Shown here: piece after piece, positions 15,014 through 24,400 of the stretch
Numbering within the stretch: the first letter of the stretch is position 1
How the letters are laid out: every line of letters begins with the position of its first letter
Source: an uncultured Collinsella sp.
Lineage (GTDB): Bacteria > Actinomycetota > Coriobacteriia > Coriobacteriales > Coriobacteriaceae
DNA length: 24,775 nt
Direction of reading: 5' to 3'
NCBI GenBank assembly: GCA_900547655.1
Contig: URHQ01000025.1
Coordinates: 1 to 24,775, forward strand
Notes under the pieces: generated by a model
Database searches by the model: none
What the model saw: the letters and a program-made list of their open reading frames with translations, nothing else
What the model was told of the DNA's origin: nothing
Translations under genes and position numbers: made by a program

Positions 15014-15604
15014 ATGGATCATAAAATGTCGCGCTCGCCGTGGGTTATTCATTACGACGGCTCGAGCTGCAACGGATGCGATATCGAGGTGCTGGCTTCG
15101 CTCACGCCACTGTTCGATGCGGAGCGCTTTGGCGTGGTCAACACCGGCAACCCCAAGCATGCAGACATCTTTTTGGTGACGGGGTCGGTCAATGCCCAGA
15201 ACCTGCCCGTCGTGCGCCAGATCTACAACCAGATGCTCGAGCCCAAGTGCGTGGTGGCTTGCGGCATCTGCGCGTGTTCGGGCGGCGTGTTCCGCGATGC
15301 CTATAACGTGATCGGCGGCGTGGACCGCGCGATTCCCGTGGACGTGTACGCGCCCGGGTGCGCCATTCGCCCCGAGACGGTGATCGATGCCATCGTGGAG
15401 GCGTGCGGCATCCTGGACCAGAAGGAGGCCGTGATGCGCGCCGGCGGCGATCCGCTTACCGTGGGCGGTGCCGCAACCTGGGACGGTGGCGTTGAGCTGG
15501 GCGTGGTCGGGTTTGTGGCTGCTGCGGGGGCCGGGGCTGAAGGTGCCGGTGACGCGCCCGCCAGGAAGTCCGCCGCGCCCGCCGATGCAAAGGAGGCCGA
15601 GTAA
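15014..15604 (+). CDS. echC: Ech hydrogenase small subunit
   Basis: A 196-residue NuoB-like [NiFe]-hydrogenase small subunit that carries the proximal [4Fe-4S] cluster passing electrons to the Ni-Fe site. Ligands are C19 and C22 (SSCNGCDIE), C86 (in GICACSGG) and C116 (APGCAIRPE). Residues 8-150 are the conserved domain. The last ~35 residues are an Ala/Gly-rich, low-complexity tail not typical of EchC. GGAGG overlaps the preceding stop, 8 bp before the ATG. The stop overlaps the next start (TAATG), indicating coupled translation. It is peripheral, on the cytoplasmic face of the membrane. Confidence 0.93.
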   Translation: MDHKMSRSPWVIHYDGSSCNGCDIEVLASLTPLFDAERFGVVNTGNPKHADIFLVTGSVNAQNLPVVRQIYNQMLEPKCVVACGICACSGGVFRDAYNVIGGVDRAIPVDVYAPGCAIRPETVIDAIVEACGILDQKEAVMRAGGDPLTVGGAATWDGGVELGVVGFVAAAGAGAEGAGDAPARKSAAPADAKEAE

Positions 15605-16323
15605 TGCAAAAGGCTATCTATACCACCGTCGGGATCGATGAGCTGTTGCCGCATGTGCAGGCGCTCAAGGGCGTCGGCGCGCGCTTTGTGCAAATGCACG
15701 TCGAGCGCAACGTCGACGACGGCACGTATCGCCTGGTCTATACGTTTATCAACGTTCGTGCTGCTCAGGAGCAAATTGCTCAGGACGGCAGCTATGCGAT
15801 TGAGAACTTGGTGGTTGAGGGCATCGACCAATACCAGGAGATTCCGTCCATCAGCTCGTATTATCCGGCGGTGTTCCCGTTTGAAAATGAGGCCCACGAC
15901 CTGTTTGGTCTTGCCATTACCGACATGCAGATCGACTTTAAGGGCTTTTTCTACCAGGTCTCGACTGCCGAGCCCATGAGCGTTATCACGCCCGAGGTGA
16001 AGGCCGCGCGCGAGAAAGCCATGAAGGTCCGTGCCGCCGCCGAGGCCAAGGCGCGCAAGGCCGCGGCCGAAAAGGCCGCCGCTGCCGCGGGCGCTGCGGG
16101 GGAGGGCACTGCGGGCGTTGACGATGCTGCGGGCGCTGCCGTCGCTCAGCCCGCTGCGGCTGCCGGCTCCGATGCTCAGCACGATGAAACTGCTGCGAAG
16201 GCCGCGCTCAAGGCCGCCGAGATGGAGGCAAAGCTCGCCGCCATGGATCCCGAGAAAGCGGCCAAGGTCCGCGCGGCGCTTGCCGTCAAGGCCGCCCGCG
16301 ACAAGCAGAAAAAGGAGGCGTAA
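15604..16323 (+). CDS. echD: Ech hydrogenase NuoC-like subunit with Ala-rich tail
   Basis: A 239-residue protein. Residues 1-125 are the 30-kDa (NuoC/EchD) domain: YRLVYTFINVRAAQEQIAQD, then the conserved SISSYYPAVFPFENEAHDLFG that contacts the large subunit. Residues ~130-239 are a charged, Ala-rich helical extension (repeated KAAAEK-type stretches) ending in AAMDPEKAAKVRAALAVKAA and a Lys-rich terminus. That nearly doubles the usual EchD length of about 120 residues and may act as a coiled-coil stay or assembly tail. The first base of the ATG is the last base of echC's stop codon. It joins EchC and EchE in the soluble arm of the complex. Confidence 0.9.
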   Translation: MQKAIYTTVGIDELLPHVQALKGVGARFVQMHVERNVDDGTYRLVYTFINVRAAQEQIAQDGSYAIENLVVEGIDQYQEIPSISSYYPAVFPFENEAHDLFGLAITDMQIDFKGFFYQVSTAEPMSVITPEVKAAREKAMKVRAAAEAKARKAAAEKAAAAAGAAGEGTAGVDDAAGAAVAQPAAAAGSDAQHDETAAKAALKAAEMEAKLAAMDPEKAAKVRAALAVKAARDKQKKEA

Positions 16324-16328
16324 GGTCC

Positions 16329-17417
16329 ATGGCACATCGCTCCGTTATTCCGTTTGGCCCGCAGCACCCGGTGCTGCCCGAGCCGCTTCATCTGGACCTG
16401 GTGATCGAGGACGACCGCGTTATCGAGGCAATTCCGCAGATCGGCTTTGTGCACCGCGGACTCGAGAAGCTCACCGAAAAGCGTGACATGCACCAGTTTG
16501 GTTACATCGCTGAGCGCATCTGCGGCATCTGCGCCGTGGGCCACAGCTGCGGCTATGCCAGCGCCTGCGAGCGCATGCTCGACATTGAGGTGCCCGGCCG
16601 CGTGCAGTATATACGCACCATTTTGCACGAGCTTTCGCGCATCCACTCGCACCTGCTGTGGCTGGGCCTGCTCGCCGATGCCTTTGGCTTCGAGGCGCTG
16701 TTCTATCGTTCGTGGACCCTGCGCGAGCAGATCCTCAAGATTTTTGAGAGCACCTGCGGTGGCCGCGTGATTCTGTCGATCAACGAGATCGGCGGCCTTA
16801 AGCACGACATCGAGGACTCCGAGCTGGCGGGCATTGTCCAGACGCTCGATGCCATGCGTCCCGACTACGAGGCCCTGGTGCATACGTTTTTGGACGACAA
16901 TAGCTGCGGCGAGCGCTTGCATGGCGTGGGCGTGATTAGCAAGAAGGAAGCGCTGGAACTTTCGATGGTCGGCCCGTTCGGTCGTGCCTCGGGCGTGGAC
17001 TACGACGTGCGCATGTTTGGCGATGGTGCCTATGCGGATCTGGCTGCGTTTGAGCCCATCGTTGCCACCGATGGCGACTGCTATGCCCGCTGCCAGGTGC
17101 GTTGTGCCGAGGTCACGCAGGCCATGGACATCATCAAGGAGCTTGTGGGTAAGATTCCGCACGACGGCATCGGTGGACGCACCAAGCTCACGCCGGCCGA
17201 CGGCGCGCGCGGCGAGGTTGTGATTGAGCAACCGCGCGGCGAGGCGTATTACTATGTGCGCGGTAACGGCACCAAGAACTTGGACCGCTTCCGCGTGCGG
17301 ACGCCGACGTCGCAAAACCTGGCGGGTCTGACGCATGCGCTGCAGGGCGTGCTTCTTGCCAACGTGCCCATGATTATCCTGACCATCGACCCCTGCATTA
17401 GCTGCACGGAAAGGTAG
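16329..17417 (+). CDS. echE: Ech hydrogenase large (Ni-Fe) subunit
   Basis: A 362-residue NuoD-like large subunit with the H2-forming active site. Ni-Fe ligands are C65 and C68 in RICGICAVGHS and C356 and C359 in DPCISCTER. The protein starts with the PFGPQHPVLPEP segment typical of the family. The stop codon follows directly after R362 of the C-terminal DPCxxCxxR motif, so there is no removable C-terminal extension and no endopeptidase processing should be needed. GGAGG lies about 10 bp upstream, inside the end of echD. Ligand spacing and length place it in group 4 energy-converting hydrogenases. Confidence 0.95.
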   Translation: MAHRSVIPFGPQHPVLPEPLHLDLVIEDDRVIEAIPQIGFVHRGLEKLTEKRDMHQFGYIAERICGICAVGHSCGYASACERMLDIEVPGRVQYIRTILHELSRIHSHLLWLGLLADAFGFEALFYRSWTLREQILKIFESTCGGRVILSINEIGGLKHDIEDSELAGIVQTLDAMRPDYEALVHTFLDDNSCGERLHGVGVISKKEALELSMVGPFGRASGVDYDVRMFGDGAYADLAAFEPIVATDGDCYARCQVRCAEVTQAMDIIKELVGKIPHDGIGGRTKLTPADGARGEVVIEQPRGEAYYYVRGNGTKNLDRFRVRTPTSQNLAGLTHALQGVLLANVPMIILTIDPCISCTER

Positions 17418-17424
17418 GCGCGGC

Positions 17425-17766
17425 ATGAGTTTGCTGACATTTGCCAAGACGGCCTTGGGCTCTATGGTCAAGCAGCCGGTCACGGTTTGCTATCCGCAGG
17501 AGAAACTGACGGCGCCCGAGCGCTTGCGCGGGCATATCGTCAACGACATGGACGTGTGCATCTGCTGCGGCATGTGCGCGCGCCGCTGCCCGGCGGGCGC
17601 ACTCGCGGTCGATCGCAAGGGCGGTACCTGGTCGATCGACCCGTACGCCTGCGTGGTGTGTGGCGAGTGCATCGAGAGCTGCCCCAAGCACTGCCTGACT
17701 ATGGACACCGCCCGTACTCCAGTTGCGGCGGATAAGACTCCCACGGTGGAAACCAAACCGGAATAG
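17425..17766 (+). CDS. echF: Ech hydrogenase two-[4Fe-4S] ferredoxin subunit
   Basis: A 113-residue polyferredoxin that links ferredoxin to the small subunit. Cluster 1 uses C45-x2-C48-x2-C51-x3-C55-P, and cluster 2 C76-x2-C79-x2-C82-x3-C86-P. The N-terminal ~20 residues (MSLLTFAKTALGSMVKQPVT) are the NuoI/EchF-like segment that packs on the membrane arm. A short polar tail follows residue 94. The gene starts 7 bp after the echE stop and closes the operon, completing the order A-B-C-D-E-F typical of Ech. Confidence 0.93.
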   Translation: MSLLTFAKTALGSMVKQPVTVCYPQEKLTAPERLRGHIVNDMDVCICCGMCARRCPAGALAVDRKGGTWSIDPYACVVCGECIESCPKHCLTMDTARTPVAADKTPTVETKPE

Positions 17767-17775
17767 CGCTGGGAT

Positions 17776-17825
17776 GGGGCCGGTGGGGCAAAATTGCCCC
17801 ACCGGCCCCGCGCGTGAACGCGCGG
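17776..17825 (+). terminator. Double-hairpin end of the ech operon
   Basis: A perfect 16-bp stem (17776-17791 with 17794-17809, GGGGCCGGTGGGGCAA) is followed at once by CCGCGCG-TGAA-CGCGCGG (17808-17825), which shares two bases. There is no T-run, but the strength of the stems and their position 10 bp after echF fit a 3'-end or RNA-stabilizing structure. Confidence 0.7.
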
Positions 17826-17840
17826 TTAGGCCGCCACGAA

Positions 17841-17994
17841 CAAAACTATGCCGGATTACTACGATAAATCGCCCACCTCCAACCACACCGCATTTGGCAA
17901 AATCAAAACCGCAGGTAGACGGCTTGTAGTTTTGCGAAAAAATCACGCGTGGTCGGGAATCTCGTTTTTATCGTAGTAAACCGGCATAGTTTTG
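17841..17994. repeat. MITE-like palindromic element, copy A
   Basis: A 154-bp sequence whose ends are near-perfect inverted repeats of ~28 bp (CAAAACTATGCCGG-TTACTACGATAAA, and its complement at 17967-17994). The middle carries AAAACCGCAGGTAG and a partial complement. It encodes no protein. It aligns with copy B across the TACTACG...CGTAGTA interval. Confidence 0.85.
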
Positions 17995-18020
17995 AAATGA
18001 CACCATATTCGTAACAGCAC

Positions 18021-18060
18021 TTGATCTCCCGTGGACAGAGGGAAACGGATCATTTTGGCC
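18021..18060. repeat. 40-bp conserved repeat, copy 1
   Basis: TTGATCTCCCGTGGACAGAG plus GGAAACGGATCATTTTGGCC. A second copy lies at 18260-18299 with about 6 differences. Each copy follows one MITE-like palindrome by 16-26 bp. Confidence 0.85.
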
Positions 18061-18092
18061 TCGCGAGGACATCCGTGTGGCCCGTTCGCCAT

Positions 18093-18242
18093 GAAATGGG
18101 CCTATCTACTACGTTTGGGCGGCGTCCCTCAACCACGGCAAAAAATGCGAAAAGAAAACCGCAGGTAGAAAGCCTGCGGTTTTTCGTAAAACACGGTTAT
18201 GGTCAGGGGTATCGGGTTAAACGTAGTAGATGGCCCGATTTC
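18093..18242. repeat. MITE-like palindromic element, copy B
   Basis: A 150-bp element with terminal inverted repeats GAAAT-GGGCC-TATCTACTACGTTT and its near complement at the right end. The centre is a perfect stem, AAAACCGCAGG - TAGAAAG - CCTGCGGTTTT. It shares with copy A the TACTACG ends, CAACCAC, and AAAACCGCAGGTAG at equivalent positions. Confidence 0.85.
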
Positions 18243-18259
18243 GTGGCGAGCGTTACCAA

Positions 18260-18299
18260 CTGATCCCCCGGGGACGGAGGAAAACGGATCATTTTGACC
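18260..18299. repeat. 40-bp conserved repeat, copy 2
   Basis: CTGATCCCCCGGGGACGGAG plus GAAAACGGATCATTTTGACC, the partner of 18021-18060. Its AGGAAAACGGAT (18278-18289) is also perfectly inverted at 18316-18327 (ATCCGTTTTCCT), giving a 50-bp hairpin potential. Confidence 0.85.
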
Positions 18300-18341
18300 T
18301 GTTGGCTCCGAGCCGCATCCGTTTTCCTGCGAAAACTCTCG

Positions 18342-18456
18342 TGTCTCAACTTTGGTGAGACATTTGTCTCACGCCCAAAATCAAATCTGGAACGTGTGTC
18401 ACCTGCCCTAATTGTGTCTCATTTCGTAACTTTAGGCTGATGCAAGGTCTGAGACC
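18342..18456 (+). promoter_or_regulatory. Operator-like leader of the adhesin gene
   Basis: TGTCTCA occurs at 18342, 18365 and 18415, and its complement TGAGACA at 18356. The first pair makes TGTCTCA-N7-TGAGACA. A perfect palindrome GGTCT-G-AGACC lies at 18446-18456, just before the Shine-Dalgarno. Repeated half-sites upstream of one gene suggest binding by a regulator. The promoter itself is not clear. Confidence 0.5.
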
Positions 18457-18473
18457 GCGAGAAGGGAGACACG

Positions 18474-21400
18474 ATGGGTAAGTACACGAGGGGTCTCTTG
18501 GCGGTGATACTGGCCGTAGTGCTGGTGTTGCCAGCCGCAGCATTCGCCATGCTGCCCGAGGCCAACGCCAGGTCCAGCACAGGAATGGACGGACCGATAA
18601 TGACCGGAAAGGTCGCCGACCCCGACACCAGCGGTCGCTGGGAAATCTGGGCGGCAGGCCACGGTGGCAATAAGGTAACGACCCAAAACGTCGGCCGAAT
18701 CTGGACCGACAAGACGGTCAAGGCAACCGAGGAAAACGAAGAGTCGGATTTTCTGACTACACTTTCGGCCATGTCCTCGACGTCTAATTCAACCGTGACG
18801 GTTACCACGCCGCTCGACATCGTGATGGTGCTGGATGCTTCTGGCTCAATGGATCGCGCTATGGGCGATACCGACAACACTAAGCGCATTACAGCTCTGA
18901 AGAACGCTGCCTATAGCTTTATCGATACTATTGCCAAGCAAAACGAGGGTATCGAGGGCGTGGATAGGCAACATAAGGTTGCTATCGTTAAGTTTTCGGG
19001 AGATACGACCAAAAAGGTCGGTAATGATACCTATCGCGCTGACGGCTACACCTACAACTACTCGCAGGTGATGTCGGGCCTGACCGATTGCTCCGGCCCC
19101 GGCGTGACTGATCTTAAGAAAACAATTAAGGCTATTAAGCCTGCCGGCGCTACGCGTGCCGACTATGGTCTAGAACTGGCCGAGGGCATCACTTCTGGTC
19201 GCGCGGACGCCAAGAAGATTGTTGTGTTCTTTACCGACGGCACGCCAACGAAAGTTGACAAGTTTGACCCTGGCGTCGCCAACGATGCTGTGACGGCTGC
19301 CAAGAATATGAAGGACAGCAAGGCTGCCGTCTATACCATCGGCATCTTTGACGGTGCGAACCCCAGCGCCAGTATCCAAGATTCGAATACAAGCCAAGAA
19401 AACAAGTTCATGCAGGCCGTTTCGAGCAACTATCCCAATGCCACGGCATGGAACGCTCACGGCACGCGTGCGGAAAACTCCGACTACTATAAGTCGGCGA
19501 CCAATGCCGAAGAGCTCAAGAAGGTCTTCGATGACATCTCTCAGGCCATCACATCGGAGCCGCCTTATCCGACCGAAATCCATAAGGGCTACGACGAGAC
19601 CAAGTCCGGCTACATCACGTTTACCGACGAGCTAGGCGACTTTATGCAGGTCGACGGATTTGCCGAAGTCGTCATCAACGGCACGCCGTTTACCAAGGCG
19701 AGCAAGACGGTCAACAAAGAGACCAATACCGACACCTACGAGTTCGCCGGCAAGGCAAAAGACCTGCTCATTACCGTGCAGCGTGCCGGCGATGATAATC
19801 TCCAGAAGGGCGATATCGTAACGGTTAATATTCCTGCGTCGTTGATTCCGCTGAGCCACTTTAAGACTGTAGACGGCAAGCTTTCGGTCGACAACGTTAA
19901 GCCCATCCAGGTGAAGTATGCCTCGAGCGTGAAGAGCGCCGCACTTGACAACCTGTTTACGCCCGAGAAAGTAGCAGGGCTCAAGGACTACATCGAGCAT
20001 AATACGACTGTCGTTGACGGCACCAAGACCGTGAGCTTCTACGCGAACAAGTGGAGCGGTGGTGCGTTGGGCGATACGGTTGCGACCTTTGAGCCGGCCG
20101 ACACCAACCGCTACTACTACTTCCAGAAGCAGACTCCCATTTACGCGGATAAGGACTGCACGCAGCCTGCAAAGAATTCGCTGACAGATACTGGCACCTA
20201 TTATTACAAGGATGAGTTTGAGGAGCAGGGCTCGAACAACGAGGCCAAGCCCACCACCGCCGTCATCGAGTTCATCGGTGGCGACGCTACCAAGTTTGAC
20301 GGCGCTATAGTTGCCGACAAGGACGGAAACCTGTCGTTTAGCGTGGGAACCGCGCGCCTGGCCTTTATCGATGAGCTCCACACCACCAAGAAGAGCGTGG
20401 GCGGCAACAACACTGGTACCGCGACCGACGTTCTCAACCCCAAGTGGAATAACGTGTCCGCCAAGGCGACCGCGACGCATGTCAATTCCTACCTGGGCAA
20501 CAACGGTAAGATCAGCTTTGCGTATGACATGACGCCGGCAATGGTGAACACCAAGGCCAGCTTTGGTCTGACCAAGGTGCTCGAGGGTCGCGACCGGACG
20601 AATGCTGACGCGTTTGAGTTTGGCCTGACGTCCGAGAACGGCGCCCCGATGCCTACGACTACGACTGCGATCGTGCGCAAGGCCGACCTGGACGCCCAGG
20701 GCAAGGCTGCCATCGACTTCGGTACGATCGAATACACCGAACCTGGCACGTACGTCTACAAGGTCAGTGAAAAGCACGCCGGGACCACGATTGACGGCAT
20801 CGCCTACAGCGGTAACGTCGCGGAGATCACCGTGACGGTGAAGCCCAATAAGAAGGGCGAACTGAGCGCTGACGTGAAGGTGACCTCGGGTGAGACTGAG
20901 TTCAAGAACGTCTACGCTGCGGATCCTGTTGAGTCCAGCGTTACCGACCAGATTACCGCGGCCAAGTCCCTGACCGGGCGCGACTTGGCGGAAGGCGAGT
21001 TCAGTTTTGAGCTGCTCGAGATCGCAGACAAGGAAGTTAAGCCTGTCGAGACTGTTACAAACGGCGCCGACGGCAAGGTGACGTTCAGCGCCATCAAGTA
21101 CACCGAGATCGGCCAGCACACCTACATGCTGCGCGAGGTCAAGGGCGACGCCGGCGGCATCACCTATGACGATACGACCTACACCATCGTGACGACCATC
21201 AGCGATAACGGCAAGGGCCAGCTGGTGGCCACGCACGAGCTGAAGGGCGCCGAGGACGTCAAGAGTATCGAGTTCAAGAACGCCTACACCGCGAATGCTG
21301 CCGAGGCCTCGCTTGCGGGCATCAAGAACCTGCAGGTCGCCGACGGCTTGACCCCGGCTGACATTGCCGGCAAGTTCACCTTTACCGTGACCGGTGAAGA

Positions 21401-24400
21401 GGGTGCACCCATGCCCGCGAACGCGAGCGTGACCAATGATGCCAAGGGCAAGGTCGACTTTGGCAAGATCACCTTTACGCTCGACGACCTTAACAAGGCT
21501 CTGGGCGAGAAGCCCGAGAAGCGCGAGCACACCTTTACCTACACCGTGACCGAGTCCGGCGAGGTCGCTGGCGTGACCAACGACGCCAAGCTGTCGCGCG
21601 AGGTTTTCTTCACCGTGACCGATGACGGCAAGGGTAATCTGATCGTATCCCGCAAGCCGGACGGCGATGTGGCATTTACGTTCACCAATACCTATAACGT
21701 GACGCCTGTCGAGACGAGCGTCACCGACCAGATCACCGCGAACAAGGTCCTGACCGGGCGTGAGCTTGCTGCCGGCGAGTTCTCTTTTGAGCTGGTCGAG
21801 GGCGACGAGGTTGTCGCCAAGGGCACCAACGCTGCCGACGGCACGATCGCCATGGACAAGATTGCCTACGACAAGCCCGACAAGCACACCTACACGCTGC
21901 GCGAGGTCAACGGTGGAACCACCAGCAAGGGCATCACCTACAGTGACGCCAAGTACACCATCGAGACCACCATCACGGACAACGGCGACGGCACCCTCAA
22001 GGCCGAGCATGTCCTGAAGGACCCCGAGGCTGCGACCTTCAAGAACACCTACAGCGTGACCCCGCTTGATGCAGAGCTCGACTTTGACCTGAGCAAGGTC
22101 ATCAGCGGCCGCGACTGGACGGATGGGGACGAGTTTAGCTTTACCATCACCGCCCCCGAAGGCGCCCCGCTGCCCGATCCCGCAACCGTAACCGTGAGCA
22201 AGAAGGACGCGAAGGACGGCATCGCCGCCATCAAGTTCGGCAAGATTCACTACGCTGCCGCCGGAACCTATAAGTACGAGATTCGCGAGAACGCGGGCAG
22301 CACGGTCGGTATGACGTATGACGCGCATGTCGCAACCGCCGAAGTGACCGTGACCGAGGACAGCGATGGCAACCTGACCGCAAACGTCACCAAGAAGGAA
22401 AACGGACGCTTTACCAACACGTACCGCACTGAGCTCGATTACGCCGCGGCCGGCGGCCTCAAGCTCAGCAAGACCCTCTACGGACGTCCCATGACCGAGG
22501 GGCAGTTCACCTTTACCGTGACGCCCGCCGACGATGATTCGGCTCGCGCACTTGGCCTGCTTCCCGGGGCCAACAACTTCGAGTCCCCTGCAACGATAGA
22601 GGGAACGGTCGGTCAGATTGACATCCTGGCGGGCCATGAGGCCAAATTTACGCAGGCTGATGCCGGCAAGACCTTTACGTACACCGTGGCCGAGAAGAAC
22701 GACGGCCAGCCGGGTTACACCTACGACGACGCTGTCCGCACCGTGACGATCGCCATCGCCGACGACACCGCCGGTACGCTCACCGCCACGACGACCGTCT
22801 CCGGCGGTTCCGAGGGCACGCTGGTGACCGAGTACAAGACCGGCGCGGCTGCGGTCGAGAGCGCCGTGGTTCCGTTCGTCAACAGCTATAGCGCTACGAC
22901 CAACACGCCTGGTGGCACCGCTGCTCAGGTCGTTGCCGCCAAGACCCTGACCGGTCGCCCGATGGCCGACGGCGAGTTCTGGTTCGGCATCGCCTATCAG
23001 GGTGAGCTTGTGGGTTATGAAAATCTCAAGCCCAATATCGGCGGGCACGTGAGCTTTGATGCTCTGCACTACGACACCAAGATGCTTGCCGATCTTGAGT
23101 CTGCTGGGCTTGCCCATCGTACCGATAAGGACGGCAAGCTTGCCTGGACCATTAACTACACGGCCTACGAAGATTTATTCGGGCTGCCAAATGGCGTTTC
23201 CGCTACAACGTGGAGCTTTGGCTTTAAGGTTATCGTCGTCGACAACGGTGACGGTACCCTGACGGCAACGGTCGACTACGGCGGCGTCGAGCCCTTGTTC
23301 GAGAACGTCTACGGCGCCGAGGCCGTCGATGCCGCGCTCACCGGTACTAAGAAGCTCCAGGTTGCCGAGGGCCTGGCCCCGGCCGACATCACGGGTAAGT
23401 TCACCTTTACCGTGACCGCCGACGAGGCTGGTGCCCCGATGCCCGAGCGCACGACCGCAACCAACGACGCGGCCGGCAACGTGGACTTTGGCAAGATCCA
23501 CTTTACGCTCGAGGACCTCAACCGCGCCCTGGGCGTGGCGGACGATGCGACCGATAAGGCCGAGGCGGACGAAGCTGACGAGGCCGAGGCTGAAGAGGCC
23601 GACGCCGACGCTGATGCCAACGTCGACGAGCCCAGCGACGAGTCCGAGCCCGCAGCCCCCACCGCCCCGCGCTCGCACATCTTTACCTACACGGTGACCG
23701 AGTCCGGTAGCGCCCCTGGCGTGACCAACGACGCCAACGCCACGCGCAAGGTTTCCTACACCGTGACTGACGACGGTGCCGGACATCTGGGTGTCGTGCG
23801 CAACGGCGACGACGGTGCGGCCTTCACGTTCACCAACACGTACAGCGTAACGCCCGCCGATTCTGTCGTGACCGATCAGGTCAAGACGGTTAAGCGTCTG
23901 ACCGGACGCGACCTTGCAGCTGGCGAGTTCACGTTTGAGCTGCTCGAGGACGGCGTGACTGTCGCTAGTGGCACCAACGACGCCAACGGCAACGTTACGC
24001 TGAGCCCGATCCGCTACGAGGCGCCCGGCACGCACACGTACACGCTGCGCGAGGCTTGCCCCAATGCGCTCGGCCTGTACAAGGGCGTCACCTATGACGG
24101 CACGACCTACACCGTCGTGACCACCGTTTCCGACAATGGCGACGGCACGCTGGCCGTGACGCACAAGCTCGAGGGAACCACCGAGTCGGCTGGCTTTACC
24201 AACAAGTATCACGCCATGCCTACGCAGGTTTCCATCGGCGCCATCAAGGTGCTCGAGGGACGTGAGCTCAAGAAGGACGAGTTTAGCTTTAAGCTCGTTG
24301 GCGAGGGCATCGAGTCCACCGTCACCAACGATGCCGACGGTAAGATCAGCTTCGACAAGTTTGAGTACGACGAGCCCGGTACGCACGTCTACACCATCAG

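Noticed and set aside
16176..17483. Minus-strand open frame of 435 codons over echD-echF
   Set aside because: Shadow of three confidently assigned hydrogenase genes.
18021..18263. Plus-strand 80-codon open frame between ech and the adhesin
   Set aside because: It lies wholly within the palindromic element and the 40-bp repeats, with no ribosome-binding site or protein-like composition.
19632..23117. Minus-strand open frame of 1161 codons opposite the adhesin
   Set aside because: It is an antisense shadow produced by strongly biased GC-rich codons. It has no domain logic or ribosome-binding site, while the plus strand encodes a clear signal-peptide-to-LPTTG protein.
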